A stretch of 49,795 nt of DNA, from positions 1 through 49,795 of the forward strand of contig LWDN01000059.1 of assembly GCA_002083515.1 (NCBI GenBank), given 5' to 3'. How positions within the stretch are numbered: the first letter of the stretch is position 1; each line of letters opens with the position of its first letter. The translations under genes and the position numbers were made by a program. The notes beneath the pieces are model-generated. The model worked only from the letters and a program-made list of their open reading frames with translations, was not told the origin of the DNA and did no database searches. This stretch comes from Proteobacteria bacterium HN_bin10. GTDB taxonomy: Bacteria > Pseudomonadota > Alphaproteobacteria > Caulobacterales > Aquidulcibacteraceae. Below are positions 22,881-31,282 of the stretch, piece by piece.

Positions 22881-23903
22881 ATGAAGGGCCAAACCGGAAT
22901 GCGCAACGTTATCGCGGCGGCGGCAGTTTTTGCGCTCGCCGCATGCGGGCAGGGCGGAAGCCAGGCGCCGGCGGGGACGACCAGCGAGCAGATCGCCATC
23001 GACGGCTCCTCGACGGTCTATCCGTTGGCGGAAGCGGCGGCCGAGGCCTTCACCAATACGCAAACCGGCGCGGCGCGCGTCACCGTCGGCGAGAGCGGCA
23101 CCGGCGGCGGCTTCGGCAAATTCTGCCGCGGCGAGACGCAACTCTCGAATGCGTCGCGGCCGATTTCAGCGGAAGAGATGGCTTCCTGCGCTGCGGCCGG
23201 CATCGAGTATGTCGAAATCCCGATCGCGTTCGACGGCATCAGCGTCGTCGTGCATCCGAGCAATCCGCTCAGCAACATCACCATGGCGGAGTTGCGCCGC
23301 GCCTGGGAACCGGCGGCGACGCGCACCGTCACGCAATGGCGCCAGGTGACACCGCGCGCGCCGGACATGGCGCTGCAATTGTTCGGCCCCGGCACCGCTT
23401 CGGGCACGTTCGACTATTTCAACGAGGCCGTGAACGGCGATGGCGACGCCTCGCGCACCGATTACACACCGAGCGAAGACGACAACGTCGTGGTGCAGGG
23501 CGTCGCCGGCAATCCGGGCGCCATGGGCTATTTCGGCTACGCCTATTACGAGCAGAACCGTGAACGGGTGAAGGCGCTCTCGGTGGACGGCGTCGCGCCG
23601 TCGCCGGAAACCATCGCCTCGGGGCAATATCCGCTGTCGCGGCCGATGTTCGTTTACGTCAACGCCGAAGCGCTGCGCCGCCCGCAAGTGCGCCGCTTCG
23701 TGACCTACTTCATCCAGAACGCCGCGACGCTGGCGCCGCAAGTGGGCTACGTGCCGCTGCCGGCTGAGGCCTATGCGGCGTACGCCCAGCGCGTCGCCGA
23801 CAACCACACCGGCACCGCCTTCGGCGGCCACAACGAAGTGGGCTTGTCGATCGCGGAATTGCTGGCGCGGCCGCTGAGCGACGAGGCGGCGGCGGGTAAC
23901 TGA
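22881..23903 (+). CDS. PstS-family phosphate-binding lipoprotein
   Basis: PstS proteins capture phosphate for an ABC importer. The ATG at 22881 gives 340 residues with a lipoprotein signal (lipobox LAAC, Cys22). The binding-site segments are typical: IDGSSTVYPLAEA, VGESGTGGGFGKFC, and SNASRPIS. Later family blocks are FGPGTASGTFDYF and GNPGAMGYFGYAY. No pstC, pstA, pstB or phoU is nearby, so the protein is an orphan in this window. A stem-loop follows at 23914-23969. Confidence 0.88.
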   Translation: MKGQTGMRNVIAAAAVFALAACGQGGSQAPAGTTSEQIAIDGSSTVYPLAEAAAEAFTNTQTGAARVTVGESGTGGGFGKFCRGETQLSNASRPISAEEMASCAAAGIEYVEIPIAFDGISVVVHPSNPLSNITMAELRRAWEPAATRTVTQWRQVTPRAPDMALQLFGPGTASGTFDYFNEAVNGDGDASRTDYTPSEDDNVVVQGVAGNPGAMGYFGYAYYEQNRERVKALSVDGVAPSPETIASGQYPLSRPMFVYVNAEALRRPQVRRFVTYFIQNAATLAPQVGYVPLPAEAYAAYAQRVADNHTGTAFGGHNEVGLSIAELLARPLSDEAAAGN

Positions 23904-23913
23904 GCTAACGGTC

Positions 23914-23969
23914 GGAACGTGAAGCGGCGGCGGGCGCGGGTAATTCCCGAGTCCGCCGTTTTCACGTCC
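23914..23969 (+). terminator. Stem-loop after the pstS-like gene
   Basis: ACGTGAAGCGGCGG (23917-23930) pairs with CCGCCGTTTTCACGT (23953-23967) with one slip, and the flanking GG/CC extends it. The loop contains GGGTAATTCCC, which can form a second hairpin. No T-tract follows, so intrinsic termination would be weak. Confidence 0.5.
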
Positions 23970-23980
23970 CGTCGCAAGTT

Positions 23981-24030
23981 GGAGCGCGTGGCCTCCGGCC
24001 ACGCATGCGCCGCCGGAGGCGTCGGGCTCC
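23981..24030. repeat. GGAGCGCG palindromic element, copy 2
   Basis: This 50-base element starts GGAGCGCGTGGCCTCCGGCC and ends CGTCGGGCTCC. It resembles copy 1 (11142-11192) in its GCCTCCGGC/GCCGGAGGC hairpins. It lies in a gap of 320 bases between the pstS-like gene and the membrane-protein gene at 24224. Confidence 0.6.
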
Positions 24031-24083
24031 ATTCGTCAAAGATGGGGCTGGCGTAACGTCAGGGCGTGTCCCACATATGGGCC

Positions 24084-24182
24084 ATGATGCCGATCCAGCT
24101 GCTTTCCGTGGCGATCGGGGTTTGGTGTGTGATCCTGCTCGCCGTGGCGTCCATGATGGGACCGCACGACCCTGGCGGGTGA
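24084..24182 (+). CDS. Possible 32-residue membrane peptide
   Basis: ATGATG at 24084 opens a 32-residue frame with one clear membrane helix (IQLLSVAIGVWCVILLAVAS) and a short tail MMGPHDPGG. The ribosome binding site is weak (ATGGGCC). It lies directly before the larger membrane protein at 24224. It could be a real small protein or a chance hydrophobic frame. Confidence 0.3.
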   Translation: MMPIQLLSVAIGVWCVILLAVASMMGPHDPGG

Positions 24183-24223
24183 GGAGGATCTGACTCCCGT
24201 CCGATTGCTGGAAATGTATCGCG

Positions 24224-24703
24224 ATGAGCGTAGCTGAGCATACCAGCGAGAGTCTCACCGACGATGAGGTTTGGGCGCTTGCCATCTCAAGATGCGAGAA
24301 GGCGGAGCGAAACTATTGGCGCATGGCGCTTGTATTCGCCGGCATCGCGTTGGCGGCGCCGATGCTCGGGCTTCACGGTTTCTCTTGGGGCATGGCCGTG
24401 GCGTTTGGCGGCTGCGCGCTGATCATCAAACTTGATGTGCAATACTGGCGCGTCATCGGGTTTGCACCGACGATATCTTACTGGCGGCGCGTTGCGGATC
24501 TTGCGCCTCAGTTCGCCGCCGTGGGCGTCTCCGGCGCCGGATTGTTTATCGTGACTGACGCCCTGCAGCGTCCTGGAGCGATCGAAGAGGTCTTTGTTCT
24601 GTCGGCTATGGGCGTTGGCGCGTTCATCGGTTTTGCGCTGGCGCTGGGTCTGTCGTTCTGCGTTGATATGAAAACTGCCCGTCGCTGGCTGCGCCTCGCT
24701 TAG
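24224..24703 (+). CDS. Hypothetical membrane protein
   Basis: The ATG at 24224 gives 159 residues. After an acidic N-terminus (SVAEHTSESLTDDEVWALAI) there are about four hydrophobic segments (residues 33-53, 55-70, 95-112, 127-147). I do not recognise the family. The gene converges on the small membrane protein at 24700-24954 and their stops overlap by 4 bases. Confidence 0.6.
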   Translation: MSVAEHTSESLTDDEVWALAISRCEKAERNYWRMALVFAGIALAAPMLGLHGFSWGMAVAFGGCALIIKLDVQYWRVIGFAPTISYWRRVADLAPQFAAVGVSGAGLFIVTDALQRPGAIEEVFVLSAMGVGAFIGFALALGLSFCVDMKTARRWLRLA

Positions 24704-24954
24704 TTCCGATCCTTATCGCCCCAACGCCAGTGCCAACCGCCTTCGGTGGTGCGCCAGGCGAGGACGACGAAGATGATCGTGACGATGAGCGCCAGAACGC
24801 AGAAGGCGATGATGTTCTGACCGTTGCCGGTCGCGAGCCAGCCGCTCAGGCCGAACATCACCACCACATAAATCACCGTGGCCACCCAGCCTTGCCAGCT
24901 GGAGGGGGCAGCACCGTAGCCGTAGCGTTTGGGTTTGAACCAGTAGTGCTGCAT
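24700..24954 (-). CDS. Small two-helix membrane protein downstream of purS
   Basis: The ATG at 24954 is 8 bases after the purS stop and gives 84 residues. It begins MQHYWFKPKRYGYGAAPSSW and has two membrane helices (about 21-40 and 45-66), then the polar end RTTEGGWHWRWGDKDRN. The YWFKPKRYGYGA start is one I associate with conserved small proteins of Caulobacterales-like genomes, function unknown. It is probably co-transcribed with purC and purS. Confidence 0.7.
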   Translation of the reverse strand: MQHYWFKPKRYGYGAAPSSWQGWVATVIYVVVMFGLSGWLATGNGQNIIAFCVLALIVTIIFVVLAWRTTEGGWHWRWGDKDRN

Positions 24955-24962
24955 CGCAGCTC

Positions 24963-25208
24963 CTAGTGGGCGATCTCGACGCGGTAGCTTTCGATCACGG
25001 TGTTGGCGAGGAGCTTCTCGCACATCTCGCGGACTTGAGCTTCCGCCGTGGCGGGATCGAGATTGCCGTCGAGGGTGATTTCAATGCGTTTGCCGACGCG
25101 TGCGTCGGCGACGGCGCCGAAGCCAAGCTCTTTGAGCGCGCCGGCGACGGCTTTGCCTTGAACGTCGAGAACGCCGGGTTTCAGGCCGACAGTCACTATC
25201 GCTTTCAC
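24963..25208 (-). CDS. purS: Phosphoribosylformylglycinamidine synthase subunit PurS
   Basis: PurS is the small dimeric subunit that links PurQ and PurL. A GTG at 25208, preceded by GGGAG, gives 81 residues (MKAIVTVGLKPGVLDVQGKA). The family core GVLDVQGKAVAGALKELGF and the end with VIESYRVEI are plain. It follows purC on the same strand, separated by a CTCGCCC repeat element. Confidence 0.95.
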   Translation of the reverse strand: MKAIVTVGLKPGVLDVQGKAVAGALKELGFGAVADARVGKRIEITLDGNLDPATAEAQVREMCEKLLANTVIESYRVEIAH

Positions 25209-25233
25209 TAATCCCACTCCCTTGAACCCTCTC

Positions 25234-25352
25234 CTCGCCCTTGATGGGCGAGGTGGCGCGAAGCGCCGGAGTGGGTGGCGGCTCAGTCCTCTGCCATCAC
25301 CCACTCAGTCATTGCGCTGGCGCGCAATGACAGCTCGCCCATCGAGGGCGAG
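25234..25352. repeat. Palindromic repeat with CTCGCCC ends, copy 2
   Basis: This 119-base element has 19-base terminal inverted repeats (25234-25252 and 25334-25352) matching at 18 positions. Its inside is the reverse complement of copy 1 at 1039-1169: GGCGCGAAGCGCC then GGAGTGGGTGGCG on the left, and CATCACCCACTCAG then GTCATTGCGC...GCGCAATGAC on the right. It lies between purC and purS. Confidence 0.8.
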
Positions 25353-25357
25353 CAGAA

Positions 25358-26113
25358 CTAATGCACCACGTCGCCGCCGCCGGCGGCGCTCTGCTTCACG
25401 ATGCCCAGGCGGCGCGCCACTTCGACGTACGCCTCGGTGACGTTGCCGAGATCGCGGCGGAAGCGATCCTTGTCCATCTTCTCGTTGGTCTGCACGTCCC
25501 AGAGGCGGGCGCTGTCAGGGCTGATTTCGTCAGCCACCACGGTGCGCACCATGTCGCCCTCGTAAAGGCGGCCGAATTCGAGCTTGAAATCGACGAGCTT
25601 GATGCCAACCGCGCCGAACATGCCGAACAGATAATCGTTGATGCGCAAGGTCAACGCCATGATGTCGTCGATCTCTTGCGTGCTCGCCCAGTTGAACGCG
25701 GTGATGTGTTCTTCGGCGACCATCGGATCGCCGAGTTCGTCCTTCTTGTAATAGAACTCGATGATCGAGCGCGGCAGCGGCGTGCCTTCCTCGATGCCGA
25801 GACGCGTCGACAGCGAACCGGCCGCCACATTGCGGCACACCACTTCGAGCGGGATGATCTCGACCTCGCGCACCAGCTGTTCGCGCATGTTCATGGTCTT
25901 GATGTAATGGGTGGGCACGCCGATGGCGTTCAGGTTCGTCATGATGAACCCGCTGATCTGGTTGTTGATCACGCCCTTGCCTTCGAGGATCGCCTTCTTC
26001 TGCGCGTTGAAGGCGGTCGCATCGTCCTTGAAGTATTGGATGATCGTGCCGGGCTCGGGGCCTTCGAACAGGATCTTGGCCTTGCCTTCGTAAATCTTCT
26101 TGCGACGCGACAT
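25358..26113 (-). CDS. purC: SAICAR synthetase
   Basis: PurC joins CAIR with aspartate to give SAICAR in purine synthesis. The 251-residue product starts MSRRKKIYEGKAKILFEGPE. Family blocks are visible: YFKDDATAFNAQKK, GVPTHYIK, PLEVVCRNVAAGSL, FYYKKDELGDP, and KLVDFKLEFGR, then DEISPDSARLWD. The length is normal. The upstream 222 bases to the divergent ATPase zeta gene must hold both promoters; I see no clear operator there. Confidence 0.97.
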   Translation of the reverse strand: MSRRKKIYEGKAKILFEGPEPGTIIQYFKDDATAFNAQKKAILEGKGVINNQISGFIMTNLNAIGVPTHYIKTMNMREQLVREVEIIPLEVVCRNVAAGSLSTRLGIEEGTPLPRSIIEFYYKKDELGDPMVAEEHITAFNWASTQEIDDIMALTLRINDYLFGMFGAVGIKLVDFKLEFGRLYEGDMVRTVVADEISPDSARLWDVQTNEKMDKDRFRRDLGNVTEAYVEVARRLGIVKQSAAGGGDVVH

Positions 26114-26335
26114 GGGGTACGGGCTCCCTCTTTGAGGGCGCGGCCGGCCGAGGGCCGGCAGGGCGGGCTCAAGGGTGCGTCGAGGCGGAATCGCCGCAGC
26201 GCAACCAAGTCAGGAACTTAGGGCGCCGGGGACGGCGTCACAATTGGCCGTTACGGTAGAAGAGGCGCCCAGCTGCGGTTGATTGGCGGCCCAGGCGTCC
26301 CTATTCAATGGCGGAGCAGAGGAGAACTTCCCCGA

Positions 26336-26659
26336 ATGAGCCAGTTCGACGACCGCAAACGCGCCCAGGAGACGAAATTCCAGCTCGATCAGGAGCTTGA
26401 GTTCAAGGCGCAGGCGCGCCGGGCCAAGCTCGTGGGCCTCTGGGCGGCGGGCCTGATGGGGCTCTCCGACGAGGCGGCCGCCGATTACGCTAAGTCGGTC
26501 GTGGTCGCCGACCTGGAGGAGGCGGGGACCGAGGACCTGTTCCGGAAAATCCGCGCCGACCTCGACAGCCACGCCGTCCAGCTCTCGGACCACCAGATCC
26601 GGACCAAAATGGACGACGCGCTGGCGGAAGCCCGCGCCTCGGTGGCGGCGGGAACTTAG
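26336..26659 (+). CDS. F1F0-ATPase inhibitor zeta subunit (DUF1476 family)
   Basis: The zeta subunit is the alphaproteobacterial inhibitor that blocks ATP hydrolysis by the F1 motor. The ATG at 26336 gives 107 residues. The N-terminus MSQFDDRKRAQETKFQLDQE matches the inhibitory segment of the family, followed by KAQARRAKLVGLWAA and the helix-rich core (ADYAKSVVVADLEEAGTEDL). Its length is typical. The family is largely confined to Alphaproteobacteria, which supports the taxonomic call. It is not next to the atp operon. Confidence 0.92.
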   Translation: MSQFDDRKRAQETKFQLDQELEFKAQARRAKLVGLWAAGLMGLSDEAAADYAKSVVVADLEEAGTEDLFRKIRADLDSHAVQLSDHQIRTKMDDALAEARASVAAGT

Positions 26660-26660
26660 T

Positions 26661-26727
26661 CGGTTATCGGTTTTCGGTTATCGGGTCCCGAACCCCCCGA
26701 TAACCGATCCGCGAAAACCGATCACCG
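26661..26727. terminator. Bidirectional terminator-like stem-loop
   Basis: CGGTTATCGGG (26675-26685) pairs with CCCGATAACCG (26696-26706), and CGGTTATCGGTTTTCGG (26661-26677) can pair with GCGAAAACCGATCACCG (26711-26727) with three mismatches. It lies exactly between two convergent genes, so it could end both transcripts. Confidence 0.6.
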
Positions 26728-26729
26728 GG

Positions 26730-26918
26730 CTACGGATTCAATTCGCCAAGCACATAGCCGACGATGCGATCGGCATCCTTGAACACCGCGCTGAGATCGA
26801 CGCCGGCGGCGTTCTTGCCTTGATGCACGGCGAGCGCGTGTTCGAGGCCGAACTTGCGCACCTCGACCATCACGTCTTCGTCCCATTCGTCGCTCGGGGT
26901 GAAATCGTCGCTGGCCAT
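26730..26918 (-). CDS. Small acidic protein
   Basis: The ATG at 26918 follows a good GGAGAGG and gives 62 residues (MASDDFTPSDEWDEDVMVEV). It has no signal or membrane segment and is rich in Asp and Glu. The second half (DLSAVFKDADRIVGYVLGEL) looks helical. I do not recognise it. It is divergent from the lipoprotein gene at 27075 and faces the ATPase zeta gene across a stem-loop. Confidence 0.6.
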   Translation of the reverse strand: MASDDFTPSDEWDEDVMVEVRKFGLEHALAVHQGKNAAGVDLSAVFKDADRIVGYVLGELNP

Positions 26919-27074
26919 GGCCTCTCCTCTCCGGCGCCTGCGCCGCGCCGCTGCCGCCGGTTCGTCAGGATTCGAGGCGCTCCGCAACAAAAGTCCTAAG
27001 ACCCATTAACGCCGCCGCTGAACGTTTCGGTGACGACACGGAGTTCATATTGGCGCCGGGTCGTGGGAAGTCTC

Positions 27075-27689
27075 ATGCAGCGCCGCGGTTTTGTTCTGGC
27101 CTTCGTGGCCGCGCTTTGCGCCTGCGCGCCGGCGCCCGTGCGCATGCCGGCGGCGCGGGCGTCCGAAGTGCTCAACCTGTTTGCGGCGGGCCGCGGCCCG
27201 GCCGATCTGTGCTCAGCCGAGGGCCGCGCCATGTTGCGCGGCGCCGTGCGCGCCTATGGCGAGGAGATGTACGTTTCCGGCCTGACTTGGCCGGCGCTGC
27301 CCGGCGCGGAGGGGTCCGAGAACGTCACCCAGGTCGATGTGTCGGTGTTGATCGCTTTTGCGGCAGGTTTCGTCAGGACGAGCGATTTTCAGCAGCCGCT
27401 ACGAGGCAAGCTGGCCTTGTTCACGATCGCAGGGCTGCCGGACGTGATCAGCTTGCGCCGCGCGGCGCGGGTGGCGTGCGCCGACATCAAGACGCTGCAG
27501 CAAGCCGCGGCGCGGGTGCTGATCGAAACCGACCGCATGGCCGACATGGTCGCGAGCGCGCGCCGGCGCGGCGGCGCCGAAGCGGTGGAGCGTCTGGTGC
27601 GGCAATCGGAACGGGTTGAGCGCGCGCAAGAAGACATGCGCGAGGCCGCGGCCGTGGTCGAAGCGCTGATCGAGGCGCACAGGCTTTAG
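27075..27689 (+). CDS. Hypothetical lipoprotein
   Basis: The ATG at 27075 follows GGGAAG and gives 204 residues. The signal (MQRRGFVLAFVAALCACAPA) contains a lipobox-like LCAC. The mature protein is largely helical; its C-terminal third (RMADMVASARRRGGAEAVER, then a QSERVERAQEDMREAAAVVE stretch) looks like a coiled coil. I do not recognise the family. It converges on purB with a 4-base gap. Confidence 0.65.
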   Translation: MQRRGFVLAFVAALCACAPAPVRMPAARASEVLNLFAAGRGPADLCSAEGRAMLRGAVRAYGEEMYVSGLTWPALPGAEGSENVTQVDVSVLIAFAAGFVRTSDFQQPLRGKLALFTIAGLPDVISLRRAARVACADIKTLQQAAARVLIETDRMADMVASARRRGGAEAVERLVRQSERVERAQEDMREAAAVVEALIEAHRL

Positions 27690-27693
27690 AGAT

Positions 27694-29001
27694 TCAGCCA
27701 AACACCCGCGCGAAAATCGCGTCGACGCGGGCGAAGTGGTGTGCGTCGTCGAAGCAGGCGGCGAGCGTCTTGGCGTCGAGCTTGGCGGTGACGTCCGCAT
27801 CTGATTTGAGTTTATCGATCAGCGCCGTGGCCGGGCGCGGCGGCGGCGACTGCCAAACCGCCATGGCGTTGCGCTGCACGAGGCGATAGGCGTCCTCGCG
27901 CGACACGCCCGCTTGCGTCAGCGCCAGCATCACGCGCTGTGAATTATGCAGCCCGCCCAAGAGCGCCAGATTGCGCGCCATGTTCTCGGGATAGACGACC
28001 AGCTTTTCGATCACCATCGCCATGCGGTGCAGCGCAAAATCGAGGTGAATGGTGGCGTCGGGGCCGATGCCGCGTTCGACCGAGGAATGGCTGATGTCGC
28101 GCTCGTGCCAGAGCGCCACGTTCTCCATCGCCGGCGTGACGGCGCTGCGCACCAGCCGCGCAAGTCCGCAGAGATTTTCGGTCAGCACCGGATTGCGCTT
28201 GTGGGGCATGGCCGAGGAGCCCTTTTGCCCCGGTTCGAAGAATTCCTCGGCTTCCAGCACTTCGGTGCGCTGCAGGTGGCGGACTTCGGTGGCCAGCCGC
28301 TCGATGCCGGCGGCGACGACGCCAAGCGCCGCGAAGAAGGCGGCGTGGCGATCGCGCGGGATTACTTGCGTCGACACCGGTTCGATGGCGAGGCCGAGTT
28401 TCCCCGCGACGTATGCTTCAACGCGCGGATCGATTTGGGCGAACGTGCCGACGGCGCCGGAAATGGCGCAGGTAGCGATCTCCTTCTTCGCTGCTTTCAA
28501 TCGCTCCAGATTGCGCGCGAACTCGGCATAGTGGCCGGCGAGCTTCAAGCCGAACGTCGTCGGTTCGGCATGGATGCCATGGCTGCGGCCGATGCATGCC
28601 GTCAGCTTGTGCTCGAGCGCGCGCTTCTTCAGCGCCGCCATGACGCGCTCGCAGCCGGCAATGAGCAGATCGGAAGCGCGCGCCAGTTGTACGGCGAGAC
28701 AGGTGTCGAGCACGTCGCTCGAGGTCATGCCCTGGTGGGCGAAGCGGCTCTCGGGGCCGACATGTTCGGCGACGCTGGTGAGGAAAGCGATGACGTCGTG
28801 CTTCACCTCGCGCTCGATCTCGTCGATGCGGGCGACGTCGAACTTGCCTTTGCTGCGATACTCTTGCGCGGCGGATTTGGGGACCGTGCCCAGCTCCGCC
28901 ATCGCCTCCATGGCCAACGTCTCGATCTCAAGCCAGATGGCGTAGCGGCTCTCGGGCTCCCAGATCGCCGCCATTTCGGGGCGTGCATAACGCGGAATCA
29001 T
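27694..29001 (-). CDS. purB: Adenylosuccinate lyase
   Basis: PurB cleaves SAICAR to AICAR and adenylosuccinate to AMP. The 435-residue product starts MIPRYARPEMAAIWEPESRY. The fumarase-superfamily signature SSAMPHKRNP is at 262-271. Catalytic regions GMTSSDVLDT (91-100) and GRSHGIHAEPTTFG (138-151) are intact. It lies 1.6 kb from purC but is separated from it by three other genes. Confidence 0.97.
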   Translation of the reverse strand: MIPRYARPEMAAIWEPESRYAIWLEIETLAMEAMAELGTVPKSAAQEYRSKGKFDVARIDEIEREVKHDVIAFLTSVAEHVGPESRFAHQGMTSSDVLDTCLAVQLARASDLLIAGCERVMAALKKRALEHKLTACIGRSHGIHAEPTTFGLKLAGHYAEFARNLERLKAAKKEIATCAISGAVGTFAQIDPRVEAYVAGKLGLAIEPVSTQVIPRDRHAAFFAALGVVAAGIERLATEVRHLQRTEVLEAEEFFEPGQKGSSAMPHKRNPVLTENLCGLARLVRSAVTPAMENVALWHERDISHSSVERGIGPDATIHLDFALHRMAMVIEKLVVYPENMARNLALLGGLHNSQRVMLALTQAGVSREDAYRLVQRNAMAVWQSPPPRPATALIDKLKSDADVTAKLDAKTLAACFDDAHHFARVDAIFARVFG

Positions 29002-29028
29002 GGGCGGCTTGTAGCGCCGCGGCGCCGA

Positions 29029-30384
29029 TCACGCCACCCAATCGCGCCGCAGAGTCCGGGCTGAGAGCAGGAAATGCAAGCCGGCCCAGAGATAGCCGAG
29101 CACGCCGATCATCATCGCCCAACGAAGCCCGGTCTCCACGCCCGCGGCGCACCGCGGCCCCGACACGGAATCGGCTTGCGCACCTTGCGCCGCGCACGCG
29201 GCTGTATCGAGGCCGAACTGCGCCAGCTGACCGTTGGCCAAGAAATCCGAGAGCGCGCCGATCACGGGCGGGCCCATGCCGTAGCCGATCAGGTTGACGA
29301 TGAAGAGCAGCACCGCCACCGCCGTGGCCCGCATGCGCGGGGCGGCGATGCCTTGGGTCACGGCGTACATAGGGCCGAGATAGAAATAGTGGGTGACGGC
29401 GGCGATCATCAGCGCCGGCAGCGCCATCCAGATGTTCGGCAGGATGAACGAGAGCAGATAGAGCGGCGTGGCGATGGCGAAGCCCAGCGCCGGCAACCAC
29501 GCAAGCGCGTTGGGATGGCGCTTGGAGATGCGGTCGGCGAGAAAACCAGAGCTAAACGTGCCGATGGCGGCGCACACGCCCAGCACCACGCCGATGACGG
29601 TTGCAGCTTCGAACAGCGTGAAGCCGTGAGTGCGGATCATGAAGCTGGTGAGATATTGACCGACGCCATAGCCGACGAAACTCGCCATCGCCGAGCCGAA
29701 GGCGACATGCCAGAAGGTCGGCTTCTTGCTGAGCGCGGCGACGGCGGAGACGAAGCTTGGCGTATCGGCGGTGGAGACGGTGCGCGGCGGCTCCTTCACC
29801 GTGAGCTTGACGATGACCGCCAGCAGGACGCCCGGAACGCCCAGCCAGATGAAGGCTTCGCGCCAACCGATCTCGGTGGCGATCCAGCCGCCGCCGACGG
29901 CGGCGATCATCGAGCCGATCGGAATGCCCAGCGCATAGATCGAGAGCGCCGAAGCGCGCCGGTCTGAGGGAAAGTAATCGGAGATTACCGAATTGGCCGG
30001 CGGCGTGCAGCCGGCTTCACCGATGGATACCCCGACCCGCGCCGCGAACAGCGTTGCGTAATTGACGGCAAAGCCGCAGGCGGCGGTCATCGCGCTCCAG
30101 AATCCCAGGCACACCGCAAGGATGGTCATGCGGTTCATGCGCTCGGCCAGGCGTGCGATCGGAATGCCCAGCAAGGTGTAGAGAATGGCGAAAGCCGGCC
30201 CGCCGAGCAGGCCGAGCTGAAAGTCGGTCAGGCCGAACTCGAGCTTGATCGGTTCCTGGATGATGCCGATGACGACGCGGTCGATGAAATTGAAGGTGTA
30301 GACGACAAGAAGGGCGCCCAGCACATAGGCGCGATAGTTCTTGCTTGCGTAGCCTTGAAAGGCCGGCGCGGCTGCGTCGGTCAA
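29029..30384 (-). CDS. MFS transporter, spinster-like
   Basis: A TTG at 30384 after GGGAGGA gives 451 residues with about 12 membrane helices. It begins TDAAAPAFQGYASKNYRAYV. The MFS loop-2/3 motif is seen in GIPIARLAERMNRM, and FNFIDRVVIGIIQEPIKLEF with GEAGCTPPANSVISDYFP is the pattern of spinster-like bacterial MFS proteins. The substrate is unknown. A Cys-containing extracytoplasmic loop lies before the last helix. It is separate from purB (28-base gap), but they share a strand. Confidence 0.87.
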   Translation of the reverse strand: MTDAAAPAFQGYASKNYRAYVLGALLVVYTFNFIDRVVIGIIQEPIKLEFGLTDFQLGLLGGPAFAILYTLLGIPIARLAERMNRMTILAVCLGFWSAMTAACGFAVNYATLFAARVGVSIGEAGCTPPANSVISDYFPSDRRASALSIYALGIPIGSMIAAVGGGWIATEIGWREAFIWLGVPGVLLAVIVKLTVKEPPRTVSTADTPSFVSAVAALSKKPTFWHVAFGSAMASFVGYGVGQYLTSFMIRTHGFTLFEAATVIGVVLGVCAAIGTFSSGFLADRISKRHPNALAWLPALGFAIATPLYLLSFILPNIWMALPALMIAAVTHYFYLGPMYAVTQGIAAPRMRATAVAVLLFIVNLIGYGMGPPVIGALSDFLANGQLAQFGLDTAACAAQGAQADSVSGPRCAAGVETGLRWAMMIGVLGYLWAGLHFLLSARTLRRDWVA

Positions 30385-30460
30385 GTGGCGTCCTCCCGCT
30401 TGTCGTTGGGTGCTGTTGTGCCGGGCGGGAACGCCAAGGTCAAACGCGAACGCGGCTTTG

Positions 30461-31273
30461 CTAGAGCAGCCCAAGGCTCTTGAAGCTCGCCACCCGGTCG
30501 CGCCCGACGATGAGATGATCGTGCACCTTGACCGCGATCGCCGCCGCCGCATCGACGATGTCGCCGGTGATGGCGATGTCGGCGGCGCTGGGCTTGGGAT
30601 CGCCGCTCGGATGGTTGTGCACCAGGATCAGGGCCGCGGCCGAAAGTTCGAGCGCCCGGCGCGCAATCTCGCGCGGATAGACCGGCGCATGGTTGACGGT
30701 GCCTTCGTTCATCACCTCGTCGGCGATGAGTTGATTTTTCACATCGAGAAAAAGGACACGGAATTGCTCGCGCGGCTCGTGCGCCAGCGCCAGCTTGCAA
30801 TACTCCACCAGCTGCGACCAGGAGCCGACCACCGTGCGTTGCTTCAGTTCCGCGCGGCTGGCGCGTTCGAACAAGGCTTGCGCGGTTTTCAGATCTTGCG
30901 CGACGGCGGGGCCGGCGCCGCTCACTTCGGCGATGCGCTGCGGCGGCGCCGCCAGCACCGCGGCGAGCGTGCCGAACTTGGCCAGCAGCGCCTTCGCCAG
31001 CGGTTTGGTGTCCTGACGCGGAATTGTACGGAACAGAAAGAGTTCCAGCAATTCGTAATCGGCCAGCGCGCCGGCGCCGGCCTCGTCGAAGCGTTGGCGC
31101 AAGCGCGCGCGATGTTCGTGATAGTGCGGCTTCTGCGCTGGCGCCTTCGCGGAATTCCGCGCCGGGCTGACGCTTGGCGCGATGTCCAGCCTATCGGCGC
31201 GGAACGGGAAGAGTTCGCCGTCCTCGACGGCCGGTGGGCTGGCGCTCTTCGCTTTGCCGTCGCGCCCCGCCAT
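30461..31273 (-). CDS. radC: RadC-family JAB1/MPN metalloprotein
   Basis: RadC proteins carry a JAMM-type zinc site; their role in DNA repair is not settled. The 270-residue product has an N-terminal helix-hairpin-helix-like part (ELLELFLFRTIPRQDTKPLA) and the JAMM motif HNHPSGDPKPSAAD (219-232: H219, H221, D232), after the family block FLDVKNQLIADEVMNEGTVN. An N-terminal extension of about 45 residues is low in complexity. The gene starts 9 bases after the map stop, so the two are likely co-transcribed. Confidence 0.93.
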   Translation of the reverse strand: MAGRDGKAKSASPPAVEDGELFPFRADRLDIAPSVSPARNSAKAPAQKPHYHEHRARLRQRFDEAGAGALADYELLELFLFRTIPRQDTKPLAKALLAKFGTLAAVLAAPPQRIAEVSGAGPAVAQDLKTAQALFERASRAELKQRTVVGSWSQLVEYCKLALAHEPREQFRVLFLDVKNQLIADEVMNEGTVNHAPVYPREIARRALELSAAALILVHNHPSGDPKPSAADIAITGDIVDAAAAIAVKVHDHLIVGRDRVASFKSLGLL

Positions 31274-31282
31274 CGCCGCCCC

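Noticed and set aside
26114..26335. Riboswitch upstream of purC
   Set aside because: No purine-riboswitch core or other leader structure could be recognised in the 222 bases.
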